Source: Chalciporus piperatus (lineage: Eukaryota > Basidiomycota > Agaricomycetes > Boletales > Boletaceae). Taken from it: DNA of 64,000 nt. Within the stretch, counting starts at the first letter, position 1. Every line of letters begins with the position of its first letter. The stretch spans positions 266,786 through 330,785 of the forward strand of contig JBBPTG010000013.1 of assembly GCA_038093975.1 (NCBI GenBank), written 5' to 3'. This document shows, in pieces, positions 21,738 to 33,300 of the stretch. Both the position numbers and the translations under genes were made by a program. A model generated the notes under the pieces. It was not told the origin of the DNA. It saw only the letters and a program-made list of their open reading frames with translations, and did no database searches.

Positions 21738-22326
21738 GACTGTATACTTTGCCATAGGCGAAATTCTTCGCCGAGAAATGTCAGCACCATGTTTGACACA
21801 TTCTCAGCATGCCAAGCCATTAATTTCGCTGTGGGTTGCCACTCAAATTTTACTTCCAGAATGATTTCTGTTTAGAAGCAAGGTCAGGTTGTAAGAATTC
21901 AAGATAATAGGGGAAGATCTTTCGCCGAGACACATCAGCGCCACATTGAACACAGCCCCGGCATTAATTCCACCATGGGTCACCATTGACATTTGAATGT
22001 TAGAGGATCTTCGGTGTTTCGCTGGTGTGATGTTCCACTGTCCATCCAGTTCCTTGCAGGTTAGGTGTCACTGTATAGATTATCACTTGTCGCCAAATCA
22101 GTGTGTCGCTTCACATGTCGTTGGTGCTTCGTTGGTTCAGTGTGTTGCTGGTTCACTGCATTAGCATTTCACTGTCGCTACATTCATGACTTTTCCCACT
22201 GCCCTTCGCTACTTTTGGTACTTGCCATGTTTGCCACCTGTCTTGCTGCCTTCTCTATGGTTTCTCTTCTCCAGATCTGCGCAGATTGCATCGCGCTTTC
22301 AAAGCTATCAGCAGAATGAGATCTTT

Positions 22327-22362
22327 GTTGAGCGAAGGGTGAAGGTTCACCCTTCGCTCAAC
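22327..22362. repeat. Near-perfect 36-bp palindrome
   Basis: Arms TTGAGCGAAGGGTGAA and TTCACCCTTCGCTCAA around GG, plus one more flanking G-C pair: 17-bp arms with a 2-nt centre. It lies 100 bp upstream of the ORF at 22464 and could form a cruciform. Confidence 0.9.
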
Positions 22363-22463
22363 CAAATACCAAATGTCCCAGTTCGTGGGCCATCTCATCT
22401 CCTCGCCAATAGGTACGCTAATCATATCCAGCTTGTTGAAGTAATTCATCTGAATCTTCAGAC

Positions 22464-22835
22464 ATGTCCACATCGCACGATGCCGAACTCCAAGAAAGGC
22501 TCAGGCAACAGCAGCAAACATTGGACTCGGCGCTCGAGCAAATCCAGGCATTAGAGGAAATGCGGCAACAGATCCACAATCAATTCCAGCGACTAAGTGA
22601 TCGATCACAGCGGCGCTACAGACACTTGGTGCACCTCTCTCTCCTGGAGGCATCATTGGCGTTGATCAATGAGGGTAATGAGATTCTCGAACAGCGCATC
22701 AGGGAACAGGAGGAATTGGTCGCTGCACAACATTGCGAGGTTCAAATCTTTTGCAAACAGCTCCACCAACTGCAGGAGAGCAGAGCGGCGGGGACTCGGA
22801 TGTTTGGTCAACCAAGGCTGGACTTGCTGTCATGA
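22464..22835 (+). CDS. Coiled-coil ORF, 123 aa
   Basis: MSTSHDAELQERLRQQQQTL..., rich in Gln, Glu, Leu and Arg, with heptad-like spacing along nearly its whole length (residues ~5-115), ending in TGA at 22833-22835. It is long for chance in this AT-balanced sequence and has gene-like composition. Not recognised; it may be an exon of a larger gene or a fragment. No intron signals required. Confidence 0.4.
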   Translation: MSTSHDAELQERLRQQQQTLDSALEQIQALEEMRQQIHNQFQRLSDRSQRRYRHLVHLSLLEASLALINEGNEILEQRIREQEELVAAQHCEVQIFCKQLHQLQESRAAGTRMFGQPRLDLLS

Positions 22836-23690
22836 ATAAGTTGGTTTTCTCGCTATTTTCTTGGCTCACACCGACCTGACATCTCAACAGATTCTATTTG
22901 TACAACCTGACATGTATTGTATTGTAAAAAGTGCGCTACACAATGTATCTGATAAGAGTTGGCACTCGCCATTACGTCATCTGAGACCAACAAAAAGGAA
23001 ATTGAATGATGTTAAAACCAGAGGTTGTGATCAATGTCCTTTATTCCTCCTCATCACTCAGCATGCACTACAAACCGGTAAGACATCTCCCCATGTTTCT
23101 TCGCATGGCTGAACAACACCCATAGAGTTGTGATTTGTGTGGCAACGAGTTTGAATGTGCACTCACCAAGAAGCGTGGCAAGTTCAGACCTTGCCTTCCC
23201 TGCAACAAGAGGAACATCAGGAAAAACCAACTTTACTCTCATAGCTATAATAGTTCTATAGAGTACTATAATTGCATTCATATTGCTTAGAGAAAAAAGT
23301 GCCAAGTCCCCTCTATGGAGCACTCTATAGCGCCCCCCAAAACTCCCATAGCTTTTATAATACTCTATAGACTCCAAAAGAATCAACAGCTATTGAGCTC
23401 TATAGTAGCTTTTATAATACTATATAGACAGTAATTCTGCAGTGATTTACTGCCCTTTTTTTTTATTTCGCTTCACACTGGTCAAAGATAGATGCATTGG
23501 CAGGTTTATCTACAACATTTTATATACTAATCTATCACTACAATGAGAATGGTGAGGATGGGGTCGGAAAAATGTTGCCAATGCTGCAAGAGCCCCTCAG
23601 GCTGGTGAAATGATGGAGATGCACTTGGGGAGATGTTGTCCGGGCTGGTGAAATGGTGGGGATGGAGTCAGTGGTCAGTGGGTTGGTTGG
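22836..23690. other. Non-coding, ctatag-rich
   Basis: No supported gene. Bases 23230-23430 hold repeated tctatag / tataatac motifs as at 18950-19130. A T10 run lies at 23455-23465. Confidence 0.4.
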
Positions 23691-24260
23691 TGAGTGGACA
23701 CTCGCCTTGTGAGGCCAGCGGGCTGTTCAGCCCATGCTGGCAGTTTTTTTTGGTGTCAAGGTGGAAGATGGTGGTGGAGTAAACAGCCCGAACAGCTGTG
23801 TTGGAGGTGAGTGGTTGGGTTGATGGGTGAGCAAACTGTGACACTCACATTTGGGGGCTATTGAGCCCACACCGGCTGTTTCATGTTGAAGGTGGGAGGT
23901 GATGGTGGGGTGAACAGCCCCAACGGAGTGATTGTGTTGGTTTGTGCATAAACGCTAACCTTTGGGTGCTGGTGGGGCTGTTGAGCCCACGCCGGCGGCT
24001 GATTCTTTGTACCAAAGTGAGAGCTGGTGAAGGGGCAACTTGGCGGCTGAGTTCGAGGTGAGTGGCTGCGTTGGTTCATGCATAAAAACTAACCTTTGGG
24101 TGCTGGTGGGGCTGTTGAGCCCTCACTGGCTTTGTTGAGGTGTTGAGGTATAGTGTAGAGATAGAAACTTGAAGTAGTGGGAGAAGTTGAAACAGCTGAT
24201 GTGGCGAGTTCACCACAGTCACATGACCACTTGCACGGATTTTTGTGCAAGTCCAACTTA
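23690..24260. repeat. Satellite with gggctgttgagccc palindromes
   Basis: Four units of ~105-145 bp, each centred on a hairpin of the type gcygg-ggggctgttgagccc-acgccggc (about 23710, 23855, 23970, 24105). After the last unit comes a block (cagtcacatgaccac, cacggatttttgtgcaagtcc) that also follows the same satellite at 54470-54520. Same family as 53780-54410. Confidence 0.8.
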
Positions 24261-25084
24261 TTCTTCCTTGCTTGACTGAGTTGAATAGCAGTGTGGGACA
24301 GTGCTGCGGTATACCACAGTGCTTTCCCACATACACATGAGCACTACAACCTACCAACTGAGCACTACAGCCCTACCAACAAGCAAAATGCCTTGAAACA
24401 GGTTGAAGCCCCACCCAGCCGCAAGGAAATCCAACGAAAGAGTCAAAGGGCAGGTGGGGTGGGTGGATACAAACAGTGAGTGGAGAGTCGAAACGAGGCA
24501 AACGGATGCTGAGAATGCGCCCAGCTGCGAAGAAATGTGACAGAGCGAGGCCACAGCGCTCTCTGACGAAACCGAAGAGATTGCGACCCGATTCGAAGTG
24601 GTGTGTGAGAGTGTTCATCGAGGAGTTGAGGGTTGAGGTCAATGAAACGGGCAGCTGTGTCGATGCAGACTGCATGCCGAAGCTTGAAGCGAGCGAAACG
24701 ACTGATCCGCAAGTCATGCAAGTCCAGCTAGGGGGCGACATGAACTGCAACCAATCAGGAGACGTCAAAACCAATCACGGACACATGGAGATGATCAACA
24801 AGGACGGTGCGCAGAGACGAGCAGGACGAGTGGGAGAATGACGAGACACATCGAAATGCATCGATCAAGGGGGAGAAGTAGTTGATGAGGCCGTTTGAGC
24901 GATTGACACGAGGAGTCAACAAAAACGGTCAGTATAACACGACAAACAACAAGAACTCACTCAGACCATTTCTAGACCATTCTCCGCCTATCCGTCATCC
25001 AGCATCCATACGAGCGAGCACGAAAAAACGAGCTGAGCACACGATGCAACAGCACAGTCACACGATCAGAGTCGTGTGGCCATA
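24261..25084. other. No firm gene
   Basis: Overlapping ORFs of 122 and 134 codons on opposite strands at 24373-24841 have no recognisable motif and no splice support, and one starts only at GTG. Left unassigned. Confidence 0.35.
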
Positions 25085-25409
25085 CCACTGTAACGAGGAC
25101 AACGACGACGTGACACACGTGATTGTGTGTGTCGCGTCATTTCTCGTTTCTCGTCCCCACCATGTCGTTCACCCTCGCCCTCAACCTGACAACCACAACG
25201 ACGAGAAACAACACAGCACACATGATCATGCGCTGTGTTGTTTCTCGTCTTGTTCTTGTTCTCTTCCTCTCACCCTCATCCTCACCCTCAGGCTCACCCT
25301 CGACTGATGACAACGGCGACGACAAGAGACGACGACGACACACGATCACGTGTGTCATCTCGTCTCTCATTCCCGTTCTCGTCCCTTGTCCCTTGTCCTC
25401 ACCTCACCC

Positions 25410-25470
<61 letters not shown>

Positions 25471-25660
25471 TCACCCTCGGCCAACAACAACAACGAGAGA
25501 TGGCATGCGTTCGTGTTGTTCTCGCTTCTTGTTCTTCGACGACGACGAGAAACCTCTTCCTCACCCTCACCCGGTGACGACGGCGACAACACACGATCAT
25601 GTGTGTCGTCTCGTCTCTCACTTGTCCTCACTCAACTGACAACGATGACGACGAGAGACA
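25085..25660. repeat. Hairpin array with (CCCTCA)n
   Basis: Successive units each built round an inverted core: acacacgtgattgtgtgtgt (25105), cacatgatcatgcgctgtg (25215), acacacgatcacgtgtgt (25338), acacacgatcatgtgtgt (25590). The second has 18-bp perfect arms (gacgagaaacaacacagc and its complement). Between them is a run of about 11 CCCTCA hexamers (25408-25475). ORFs here are composition artefacts. The array stops at the last codons of the KDZ copy at 25663. Confidence 0.8.
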
Positions 25661-25662
25661 AT

Positions 25663-27677
25663 CTATAAGGTAGAAGGACCCCATGATGCACCAGTAACAT
25701 GTGAACCAGGTATATCCTCAACACCTTTCTGCCAAAGAGCACAAAGTTGAAGAAGCTTCTTCCTATGCAATTCAAGTTGCTATTGCATAGCAACATTGTC
25801 TGAGACATTGTCAACCATCATTAACAAGGAGATCAATGAACAGACAAACCTGTATCTTCAAGTGCCTTCAACACCACATTCCATTCTTTATGCATCCAGC
25901 TTTGCATAGCAGCTTTTTCTCTCTGAAGTCTTGCTTCTGCTTCCATGCAACGATCAAGCTCAAGCATAGCTTTTATACCTTGACTGATCTTTTCATCACC
26001 AAGCCAGAACTAAAAAAAGCATACCATTGATAGTTTGACGATATTCCTGTGTCAAACGGTCAAATTCAAACTTTCTTTGGCGAAGACGTTCCCAAATGCG
26101 ATACTTCAAGGCTCTAGCATTCATCCTATCCCGCAAATAGGCATTGTTCTTCAACTTCTTCAACTGATGGGTTTCTTTCACCCCCAGAGCAGTCAAACAA
26201 GTATTCAGGGCAGATTTCATGATAGTGAGATGCTGCTTGGCACTTTGTATCTCCAGATCGATAGTAGTAACATCACTATCTGGGAGGGTAAGTTGATGTT
26301 CCAGAGTCTTGATTTGCTTTTGGAGATCAGCAACATTCTCTGTCAAGAGAAGTGCCTTCTCCACAGCCTGAACTCCTTTTGACTTGGATTGCTCTAGAAT
26401 ATTTCAAAGTCAAAAATGGCTCAAAATGACATACCACAAACTTACTTGGCAGGGCTTTGGTTTGGACAGCTACTTGAGCAGACCAAGCAGCTTGCAAAGT
26501 TTGCAGGTCCTGACCCACAAGACAAGCCTTGGCCTCTGACATGCGCTGTTGGCACTTTGTCCATTTGCGATCCATCCACACTCCCAAGTTAGACATGGAC
26601 TTCTCTTGCAAGAACAGAACTTGAGCATCAAGAACAGATAGGCGTTGATGATACTGTCAAATAAACTCAATTATTGTCCTGGGAAATGAACCCTGAAAGC
26701 ACTTACACCAGAAACACGCAAAGAGGGTATCAATTTCTATTCTGATGAAGATAGATATACCAATGAAAGGCATTGGCGTAACATCGACGAAGTGGTTTCT
26801 GAATGCAAAGTCAATAAATCTTGAAACACATGAACATAGGATTGAACATACCAAGGAGGAAGACATGGATCTGCTTTCTAAAAAGGCTTCCACTGCTGCA
26901 CACCATCCAGAAACATTGGGAGGCATCCTGAGGAAGCATTCACGATTGAACTCCAAGAGAGAAATAGAGACTGCAAGGAAGGGGAAAAGAGGAGTAGATG
27001 AGAATAGACCTAAGCTGAGAAGCTGCAGGATTACACTTGCACACAGATAGAGTAACTGTCTCAAACTCTGTTTGACAGTGTCAGCCCATGAGATTGCAGA
27101 AACAAGGAAGCACAGCAGAGGCCTTACTGTCAAAGTGAACAACCAAGATAGAAAGCTTTCGAGCATCACCACAAGAACATGTCTGTATGGTGACTTGAGA
27201 AGTGGCAGAGGCCAGGTAAGCCAGATAAGGGTCAACAAGGCTGGGGATGACTTTATCACGCCATCGAGCCCATTGCCAAGCTTTCTTACTGCCAGACTTG
27301 TTTGGGGAAGAAGGCACTGGAGTGCTGGTATCTTCATAATGGAAGAAGGACGTGTCACTGGAAGGGAAGGAAGGAGAGTCACTGGAAGGGAAGGAAGGAA
27401 AGGGTGAGCTGGAGGATAGGAAAGATTTCATAGACTTCTGAGAGATCAAAGGGGGTCTGGAAAGCCCTTGACCATAGCTTTGACCAGCAATGTGCATGAC
27501 AGGGTGAACAAAAGACTCCTGCTTCTTGAGCCTGGAATACTGACGAGACATGTCACCAGTGATGAGGTAGCTAGAAGTAGAAGAAGGGAGAGTTCCATCC
27601 AAGGCAGAGGATGTGGAGGGCTTCACAGGTGAGGTGGACTTAGACTTGCGAGAAAGTCTCGGACGAGAGAAGGACAT
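25663..27677 (-). pseudogene. CxC1-KDZ transposase, catalytic core deleted (copy 1)
   Basis: Start MSFSRPRLSRKSKS (27677), Ser-rich segment, QWARWRDKVIPSLVDPYLAYL, the CxC1 region TCSCG...VCKCNPAA, SISLLEFNRECFLRMPPNV, then LRRCYANAFHWYIYLHQ-type sequence near 26745. Here the zinc and DDE core is missing and the C-terminal coiled region follows: LSVLDAQVLFLQEKSMSNLG, ALGVKETHQLKKLKNNAYLR, RIWERLRQRKFEFDRL, AMQSWMHKEWNVVLKALE, KLLQLCALWQKGVEDIPG and a stop at 25663-25665. Frameshifts include an 8-bp loss (cttctcag) relative to copy 2 at 46.9 kb. N- and C-terminal parts are both typical of the CxC1 branch of KDZ. Confidence 0.8.
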
Positions 27678-27901
27678 TGAAAGAGTGAAGAGGAAAGGAA
27701 AGAAAGAAAGAAAAGAGACACACACATGGATACTTATGTGACATAGCCTATGACATTGACACAACTCTAAGTGACACTTAACTGACACTTTGACAGCTGG
27801 GTCAGGCACTCAATCACACATGGCAGCAAGAGAGTCAGCAATGCAAAAAAAATCATAGTACATCTGGCTACAACTGTTATGGAGAAAGAGAACACTATGG
27901 A

Positions 27902-29069
27902 CTATGTAGCAAAGTCCGGGCGGTGGGGGATGGAAGGACGACGATTGTAAAACTGATATGATGATTGTAGATAAAAAACGAGCACCTTCTGCTCACACTC
28001 CAAAAAGTCCGACACTGAGGATGGTGGCAGCGGCCGTGAGAGGAAGGCGGGAGCAGCTGGCCATGCTGACATGAGTGAAGCAAGACAGCCAACCCAGGGG
28101 CGCCTGAGAGCAGCATCACTGGAAGCAATGCCAAGACCAACTTGCGGCAAAACAGCGGTGACAAGACGATCCCGCTCGGTCTGAACTTCTGCATTGGCAC
28201 AGGCAAGGGCAGTCAAGACACGGTCAAGCAACAGTAGCTCGAAGTGTACGGACAGTTCCGACACCTTCCAAAGGACATGGCGTGTATCTTGTGGAGTGAG
28301 ACCATAGATGGTCTCCGTGCGCCAGCTCCAAGTGTGGAAGTTGACCTCCTCTGGTACTTCATGTTGCATGGCCCGCAACTCCTCGCCAGTGCAGCCAAGA
28401 GATTCCAGGGCAGCTTTCCGGTTTTCCCGTGCCTTCTCCAATGCCTTCGAGATCTTGATACCTTCATCCCAGGGCGGAGGGAGCAACCAGTCAATGTGCC
28501 TGTAGCTCACATAGATGGGTGCCTGATGGTCGGATTCGAGAATATATTGGGGGAGACCATTGAGGATCTCCCACCAAAACTTGAGCAAAGGGTAACCTAC
28601 CTGCCCAGCAAAAATGGCACATGTTCATGACAGACAGATGATGAACCAATTGGCGAGATAACGTGCTCGCCGTTGACCATGGTCCACGTGGAGAATCTGA
28701 CGAGGGTCGGGAAAGGGGATGCCGGTGCCAGTGATGTTGCCCCTCGGTGTGACTGCGTGATCCACGGAGGCAAGTGCTGTCGCCCAAACGTCCACACAGG
28801 GCAACAGCCATTCCGACTCGAGGTCAGCCCATAATTCGTCTGCGGGGGAAGGGAGTGTGCTGACGGGCAAGCACTGAGCAGTAGGGAGTTAGTTACCACA
28901 TATAATATTAAATGTTTGACCAATGAACTTACGACCAGCTTGTCTCGTTTCTTGCCTGGACCGACGGTTGATGGGAAGCCTTGGGGCTCGGAAGGTAGAG
29001 ATGACTTCACCCTTCCAGAGACTTCTTCAACAATCTCAGGAATCAAGGTGCGAAGATCAGTGGGGCGAC
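27902..29069 (-). pseudogene. Gene M, C-terminal half (copy 1)
   Basis: Minus-strand copy of 44855-46064. Shared: LIPEIVEEVS, the intron GTAAGTTCATTGG...GCTCAG (about 28876-28940), FPDPRQIL, LLPPPWDEGIKISKALEKAR, SWRTETIYGLTPQDTRHVLW. It ends FYLQSSYQFYNRRPS. It lacks the segment FNTVDLDSIVHDPL present in copy 2 and is cut at 29069/29070 by a hAT-like end. Several frameshifts against copy 2 (frames of 27902-28588 and 28597-29109 differ). Function unknown. Confidence 0.7.
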
Positions 29070-29317
29070 TAGTGTTTATAAGTCCGGTCTGGTCCGGTTT
29101 TTGGACCAAGTTTTGAGGAAACTGGACCTGGACCGGTCTTTTTATTATTCAAATTTCAGGCCACTGGACCAAAAACCAATAAAGACCGGTTGTCTTAAAA
29201 GACCGATCTACGGAAGTTCCCAAAGTCTTTTACAGTCTGACACATATACTATTCTGAGACTCTTTATCTCAGCAACAGCGAAGAGTTACGTAAAACAAAT
29301 ATATACTTACTAGATTG
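29070..29317. mobile_element. hAT-type MITE fragment
   Basis: Begins TAGTGTTTATAAGTCCGGTC right after ...atcagtggggcgac of gene M, and resembles the inner side of the right end of the MITE at 13285-13984 (ccggtcc, attat-caaat, ggaccaaaaaccaataaagaccggttgt). The other end and target duplication are lost against Gypsy B leader sequence. Confidence 0.55.
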
Positions 29318-29791
29318 TACCTGATTTCTATCTCAGCGGTGCTGCTGGCTTACTTTCTACGTATGACTCAGCCTTGGGGGTGGCGGCGCACTGTTCCCAA
29401 GTTGTCCTTCACAAACTAGGCACGACCCTAGTGTGGACTTCGAAAACAAATGACTAAGGTACGAGGATAACAGAAACGGGGCACTAAAGGCTAGCCCAAA
29501 CGAAATGAAATGCCAAAAGGCGAAGCATGACGTCACAGGTGATCACGTGAACCTGGATAGTTGTACTGCGAAAAGACCACTCCGTTCCGAGTTTCCCTAA
29601 CGCTCACCAATGATCAAAAAGGCCCTAGTGCACTATGGGGATGAGCAACTTCATCTGTATTTATGACAGCGGACGACCATATATACAGCAGTGTGAAGGG
29701 TTGCTTTCCCTTGGTACGTCAAGTGTACCAGCACTATGCAAACACTCTTTAGCCCTAGAGACCGGGCGAAGTGTTGTAAGCCTAATCCAAG
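29318..29791 (-). mobile_element. Gypsy B leader fragment
   Basis: Reverse-oriented match to 35887-36330 (cttggattag just inside the LTR, agggctaaagag, ccccatagtgcac, cttggctgagtcatacgta). The gag start is not present; the fragment stops near ctcagcggtgctgctgg. Confidence 0.75.
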
Positions 29792-30256
29792 TGTTATGAC
29801 TTGCGTCAAATGGCACTTGGCAGGATCTCACTAGCGCACACTTCAAGTCCACGAGAAAGAAGTAGAGTGATGAGCGCAGAAACTTAATTGCGGTGAAGCA
29901 ACAAATGGATTAGGCTGATGTGTGCGACAAATACATGGAGTTTATATAGACTACTGGCTATGCGCACAGACCATCAGCCGAAACGGGATAATACAAAGGG
30001 ATAGATATAAAAGGAAGAAGTGTCAGAAGATGAAAAGGAACCAGGCACGGGACAGAGTCTAGGCCATGACATCATTGCTGACTCATCTAAGTCTAGACCT
30101 GTCACGTGACCGATTATGTAATAGCTGACGTAAACCTGCAAGCAATACCGGACTGAAGTAAAGATTGAATCTGGCCTTTGCCCCTAACTGCAGTAAAGTT
30201 GAGTGTTTGAACCAGCATATAGGCAAAAGTTTGAAAAGTTTTTAAATACTATAACA
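29792..30256 (-). repeat. Gypsy B 5' LTR, inverted, abutting 5S rRNA
   Basis: 465 bp, TGTTATGAC...ACTATAACA, same family as 35432-35886 but more diverged. Its outer end (30256) touches the 5S rRNA fragment with no spacer. With the leader on its left it is the start of a truncated element reading leftwards. Confidence 0.85.
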
Positions 30257-30354
30257 GAAAGCACCGCATCCCGTCTGATCTGCGCAGTTAACCAAGGTGC
30301 CGCCTAGTTAGTACCATGGTGGGGGACCACACGGGAATCCTAGGTGCTGTGGTT
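30257..30354 (+). rRNA. 5S rRNA gene, first ~20 nt missing
   Basis: From GAAAGCACCGCATCCCGTCT to TAGGTGCTGTGGTT the sequence follows basidiomycete 5S rRNA nearly base for base, including the internal promoter region (AGTTAACCAAGG, GGTGGGGGACCACACGGGAA). A T5 run (30360-30364) follows as Pol III terminator. The first ~20 nt (atccacggccataggactct in typical mushrooms) are replaced by the LTR, so this is a broken gene, although the internal control region remains. Confidence 0.85.
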
Positions 30355-30364
30355 CACTATTTTT

Positions 30365-30934
30365 GCTTCTTGCATTAGCGCATTTTTCATTACCAAAGTG
30401 TAGAGATATAGCAAATTATCATATGTTGAAAAGTACGTAGAACACTCCCCAGCAGTCAACATAGCCAACATCCGTGATTAGAAAAGTGTAGTGAGAGTGT
30501 GGGAACTCAAAAGTGTAGCAAATGTGGCGCATTTTTCATTAGGAAAGTGTAGTTGAGGTGTGGGAACATAGTTGTGTAGCAAATGTTGATTAGGAAAGTG
30601 TAGTGATGGTGTGGGAACCCAAAAGTGTAGCAAATGTGGCGCATTTTTCATTAGCAACATGCTGAGTGCATTCGATTAGGAATTTTGGTAGTGTTGCTTT
30701 GTTTTGTTTACACTGCCACTCAAAAATGCAAAAAATGTGATATAGTGGACACGTACCCGCACGCCTCTTGCGCACCATGGCAAACATGACCAAACAGATG
30801 GCCGGGCCTACTATATGGGAGTGGGTCAAAACAACAACACTTGGTAGTCGACCTAACTAGTCTACTACTAATTCAAGTACATCCAATGAATGGTCCTTGA
30901 CCCTGATTGATGGTGCTAGTCATCATTGTCGGGC
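30365..30934. repeat. aaagtgtag minisatellite
   Basis: Bases 30370-30660 carry units with gcgcatttttcattag, aaagtgtag and tgtgggaac. In inverse these resemble the acacttttgtac array at 54540-55180. The rest (30661-30934) shows nothing. Confidence 0.6.
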
Positions 30935-31330
30935 AGATCACTTTGCTAATGTCTTGACTAGCACCTTGGACTGTATGCTAATGTTGCACCAATGATTGGT
31001 CTCCTGATGCTTTATGATGGCTTGCCTGATGTTGCATGCTCGTCGATAGCTAGACCACTTTGCTCCAGCGTTGACTAGGCTCCTGTAGGCTAATGTTGCA
31101 CCAATGATTGGTCTCCTGATGCTTATATGATGGCTTGCCTGATGTGCATGCTCATCGTTAGCTAGACCACTTTGCTCCAGCGTTGTCAACACTAGGGTCT
31201 ATGTTAGACACACTGGGACTGTAGGCTGATGTTGTGCCAATGATTGGTCTCCTGATGCTTTATGATGGCTTGCCTGATGTGCATGCTTATCATTAGCTAG
31301 ACCACTTTGCTCCAACACTGTCTACGGGCT
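30935..31330. repeat. Tandem repeat, three units of ~125-140 bp
   Basis: Units begin near 30968, 31090 and 31221 with tg-taggctaatgttg and share ccaatgattggtctcctgat, gatggcttgcctgatg and ctagaccactttgctcca. No coding sense. Confidence 0.85.
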
Positions 31331-31737
31331 AGGTGTATGGTTTGTCTACTCTGAGTGTTCTTTTGTTATGACTCATCTCCCTGGCAGAAAGCATATGGCG
31401 TTGCATTGAAGCAGGATTCCTTGAATCCTTGCTTTGTGTACCCTCGTCAAGTACGTCGGGTGGGGCTGGCTTTGAATGGACCTGGTCATGGATGTGCCTG
31501 CGCTATCAGGATGTACTGACCGGGAATCATGGAGTCTGGGTGTTTGCAGGATCTGTTGGTAGACTGCTGCCCATTCAGGCTAATAGCTTCATTGAGGAGC
31601 ATTGTTAGCAAAGTGTGAAGGGTGTGGATTTCTTGCCGATGGCCAGACCAGAATCAATTAACCACTTGAAGATCCGCCGTGACTGTGAGACGGGCTATGC
31701 GCGTTTCCGGTTGCTGGTAGTAGAGTGTTCAAAGCAG
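31331..31737 (+). other. Possible gene remnant
   Basis: One frame reads LAESIWRCIEAGFLESLLCV through GNHGVWVFAGSVGRLLPIQA and, after a stop, ARPESINHLKIRRDCETGYA. The composition is gene-like, but I recognise no family and find no start. It stops where R1 begins at 31738. Confidence 0.25.
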
Positions 31738-32470
31738 AGCCCATTCAGCTCATTAGGCCGTACAGCAAGGCCAGCCGATCACCAATTAGGCCGTGCTCTA
31801 CTGGCCGGCTAACGATTGGCCGCTGGTGTATGGTCACCTAGGTTAGGGATCGGCTAGTAATGGAATGTACGCGTAGAGTAGGGATCAGGCAATGTATCAT
31901 TGTGCCCTGGCAGTGGGAATGGCCAACACAAAGGTTCCATGAGGTAGGACCTGGCCGACTGGTGCTAATCACCCAGTCCTGCCTGCATCAGGGTTTGGCC
32001 CATAGAGGTAGGAATAGGCCAATGGGTTGAGCCTCAATGCGTAGGAATGGGCCGATGGGTAGACCCTCAATGCTTAGGAATGGGCCGATATTTCTATTGT
32101 CACTAGGTAGGGGCGATGCAATCAGCGTCAATGTGTAGGGATGGGCCGATGCATTGAGCCTCAATGCGTAGGAATGGGCCGATGCAATCAGTGTCAATTT
32201 GTAGGGATGGGCCGATGCATTGAGCCTCAATGCGTAGGAATGGGCCGATGCAATCAGTGTCAATTTGTAGGAATGGGCCGATGGGTTGAGCCTCAATGCG
32301 TAGGAATGGGCCGATATACCTATTGTCACTAGGCAGGAATGGGCCGATGCAATCAGTGTCACTAGGTAGGGATGGGCCGATGCATTGATTGTAAATATGT
32401 AGGAACAGGCTAATGCAAACCTTGTCCTTGAGTAGGCATGGGCTGATCCAAAGCAAGCCACTAGGCATAC
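31738..32470 (+). repeat. Repeat family R1, second copy, with minisatellite
   Basis: Matches 3705-4020 from its first base. Bases 31990-32440 are ~15 units of about 31 bp (cctcaatgcgtaggaatgggccgatgc and caatcagtgtcaatttgtaggg alternate). ORFs on both strands are repeat artefacts. Confidence 0.85.
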
Positions 32471-32631
32471 TCCGGAATCACTAAGAAGCTCTGATCAATC
32501 AATCAAAGACCCTAATTGATTCCCGAGGTCCAGACTCACCCTCGCCCAGCCAGCCCCATTGGCCAATCCTGACGGCCGACTGATGATTCAGATCGCCTTC
32601 CAATCCTCTGAATCTATATCTAACGTCGCCA

Positions 32632-33300
32632 TGGACCCCTCTAGCAGCCGAAATGCTCTCGAATATCTTGCTCGCCCACAGCTCAGGGAGATCGACGATC
32701 TCGCCCATCGTCGCACCTGGGCACACATGGTTTTGCAGGCAGCGGTACAAAGCTGTTCTTCAGATCGTCTATCATTCGACTGATCATCCTCTAGCTGACT
32801 GCAGGCATTATGTCTCCCAGTGCCTCCCCATTTTCCCCACCTGTCTTGGACGCCATCCGTGACTCACTGGACATAGTTGCGTCACGCGTCTCAGGGTTGG
32901 CCTCTGCTGCCAACCCACCGGCCCCCCCGCTCCCATGGGCCCATCAACCCCTCGGCCGATTCTTCGGTCACCTGTTGATCTCCCTCTCGCTGGTCCGTCG
33001 AACCTATGGCTGCCGCCTAGGGGCCTTGAGGCTGTATTGGGAATGGAGGTTCAAAGTAGAGAGCTATGTGAACAGTGTCAGGCAGCCGATGAGCTCTTGT
33101 GCAATGGAGGCTCATTGGCTCGGCCTTGTCATCGGTGCCTTGCTGAGGGTCTGCCATGTAGTATGTCCACCCCTACACAGACCCTGCCCACCAGCTTGAG
33201 AAAGCGGCCGAGGAACCATTGTGAGTCAGCTAGTTACTTCTCCTCTTCATCGGCTCACAATCTTTGCAGAATACTTTGTTATGCTTCTTAGATACATGCT
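32632..33300 (+). pseudogene. R1 Cys-cluster ORF (Zn2Cys6-like)
   Basis: MDPSSSRNALEYLARPQLRE (ATG 32632) runs to the TGA at 32783; a second ORF from the ATG at 32935 carries CEQCQAADELLCNGG and PCHRCLAEGLPCSM, six cysteines as CX2CX7CX8CX2CX6C, then RKRPRNH. A GTGAGT donor at 33231 and TTTGCAG at 33269 define a 39-bp intron. Spacing is near the fungal Zn2Cys6 DNA-binding cluster, but the linker to a transcription factor is absent. It is carried within R1, and a second copy lies at 6562-6840. Function unknown. Confidence 0.5.

Noticed and set aside
24373..24841. Opposed ORFs of 134 and 122 codons
   Set aside because: No motif, no splice support, one with GTG start only; not enough for a gene.
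25408..25475. CCCTCA run as interstitial telomere
   Set aside because: Fungal telomeres are usually CCCTAA; no CCCTAA units are present. Treated as a microsatellite.
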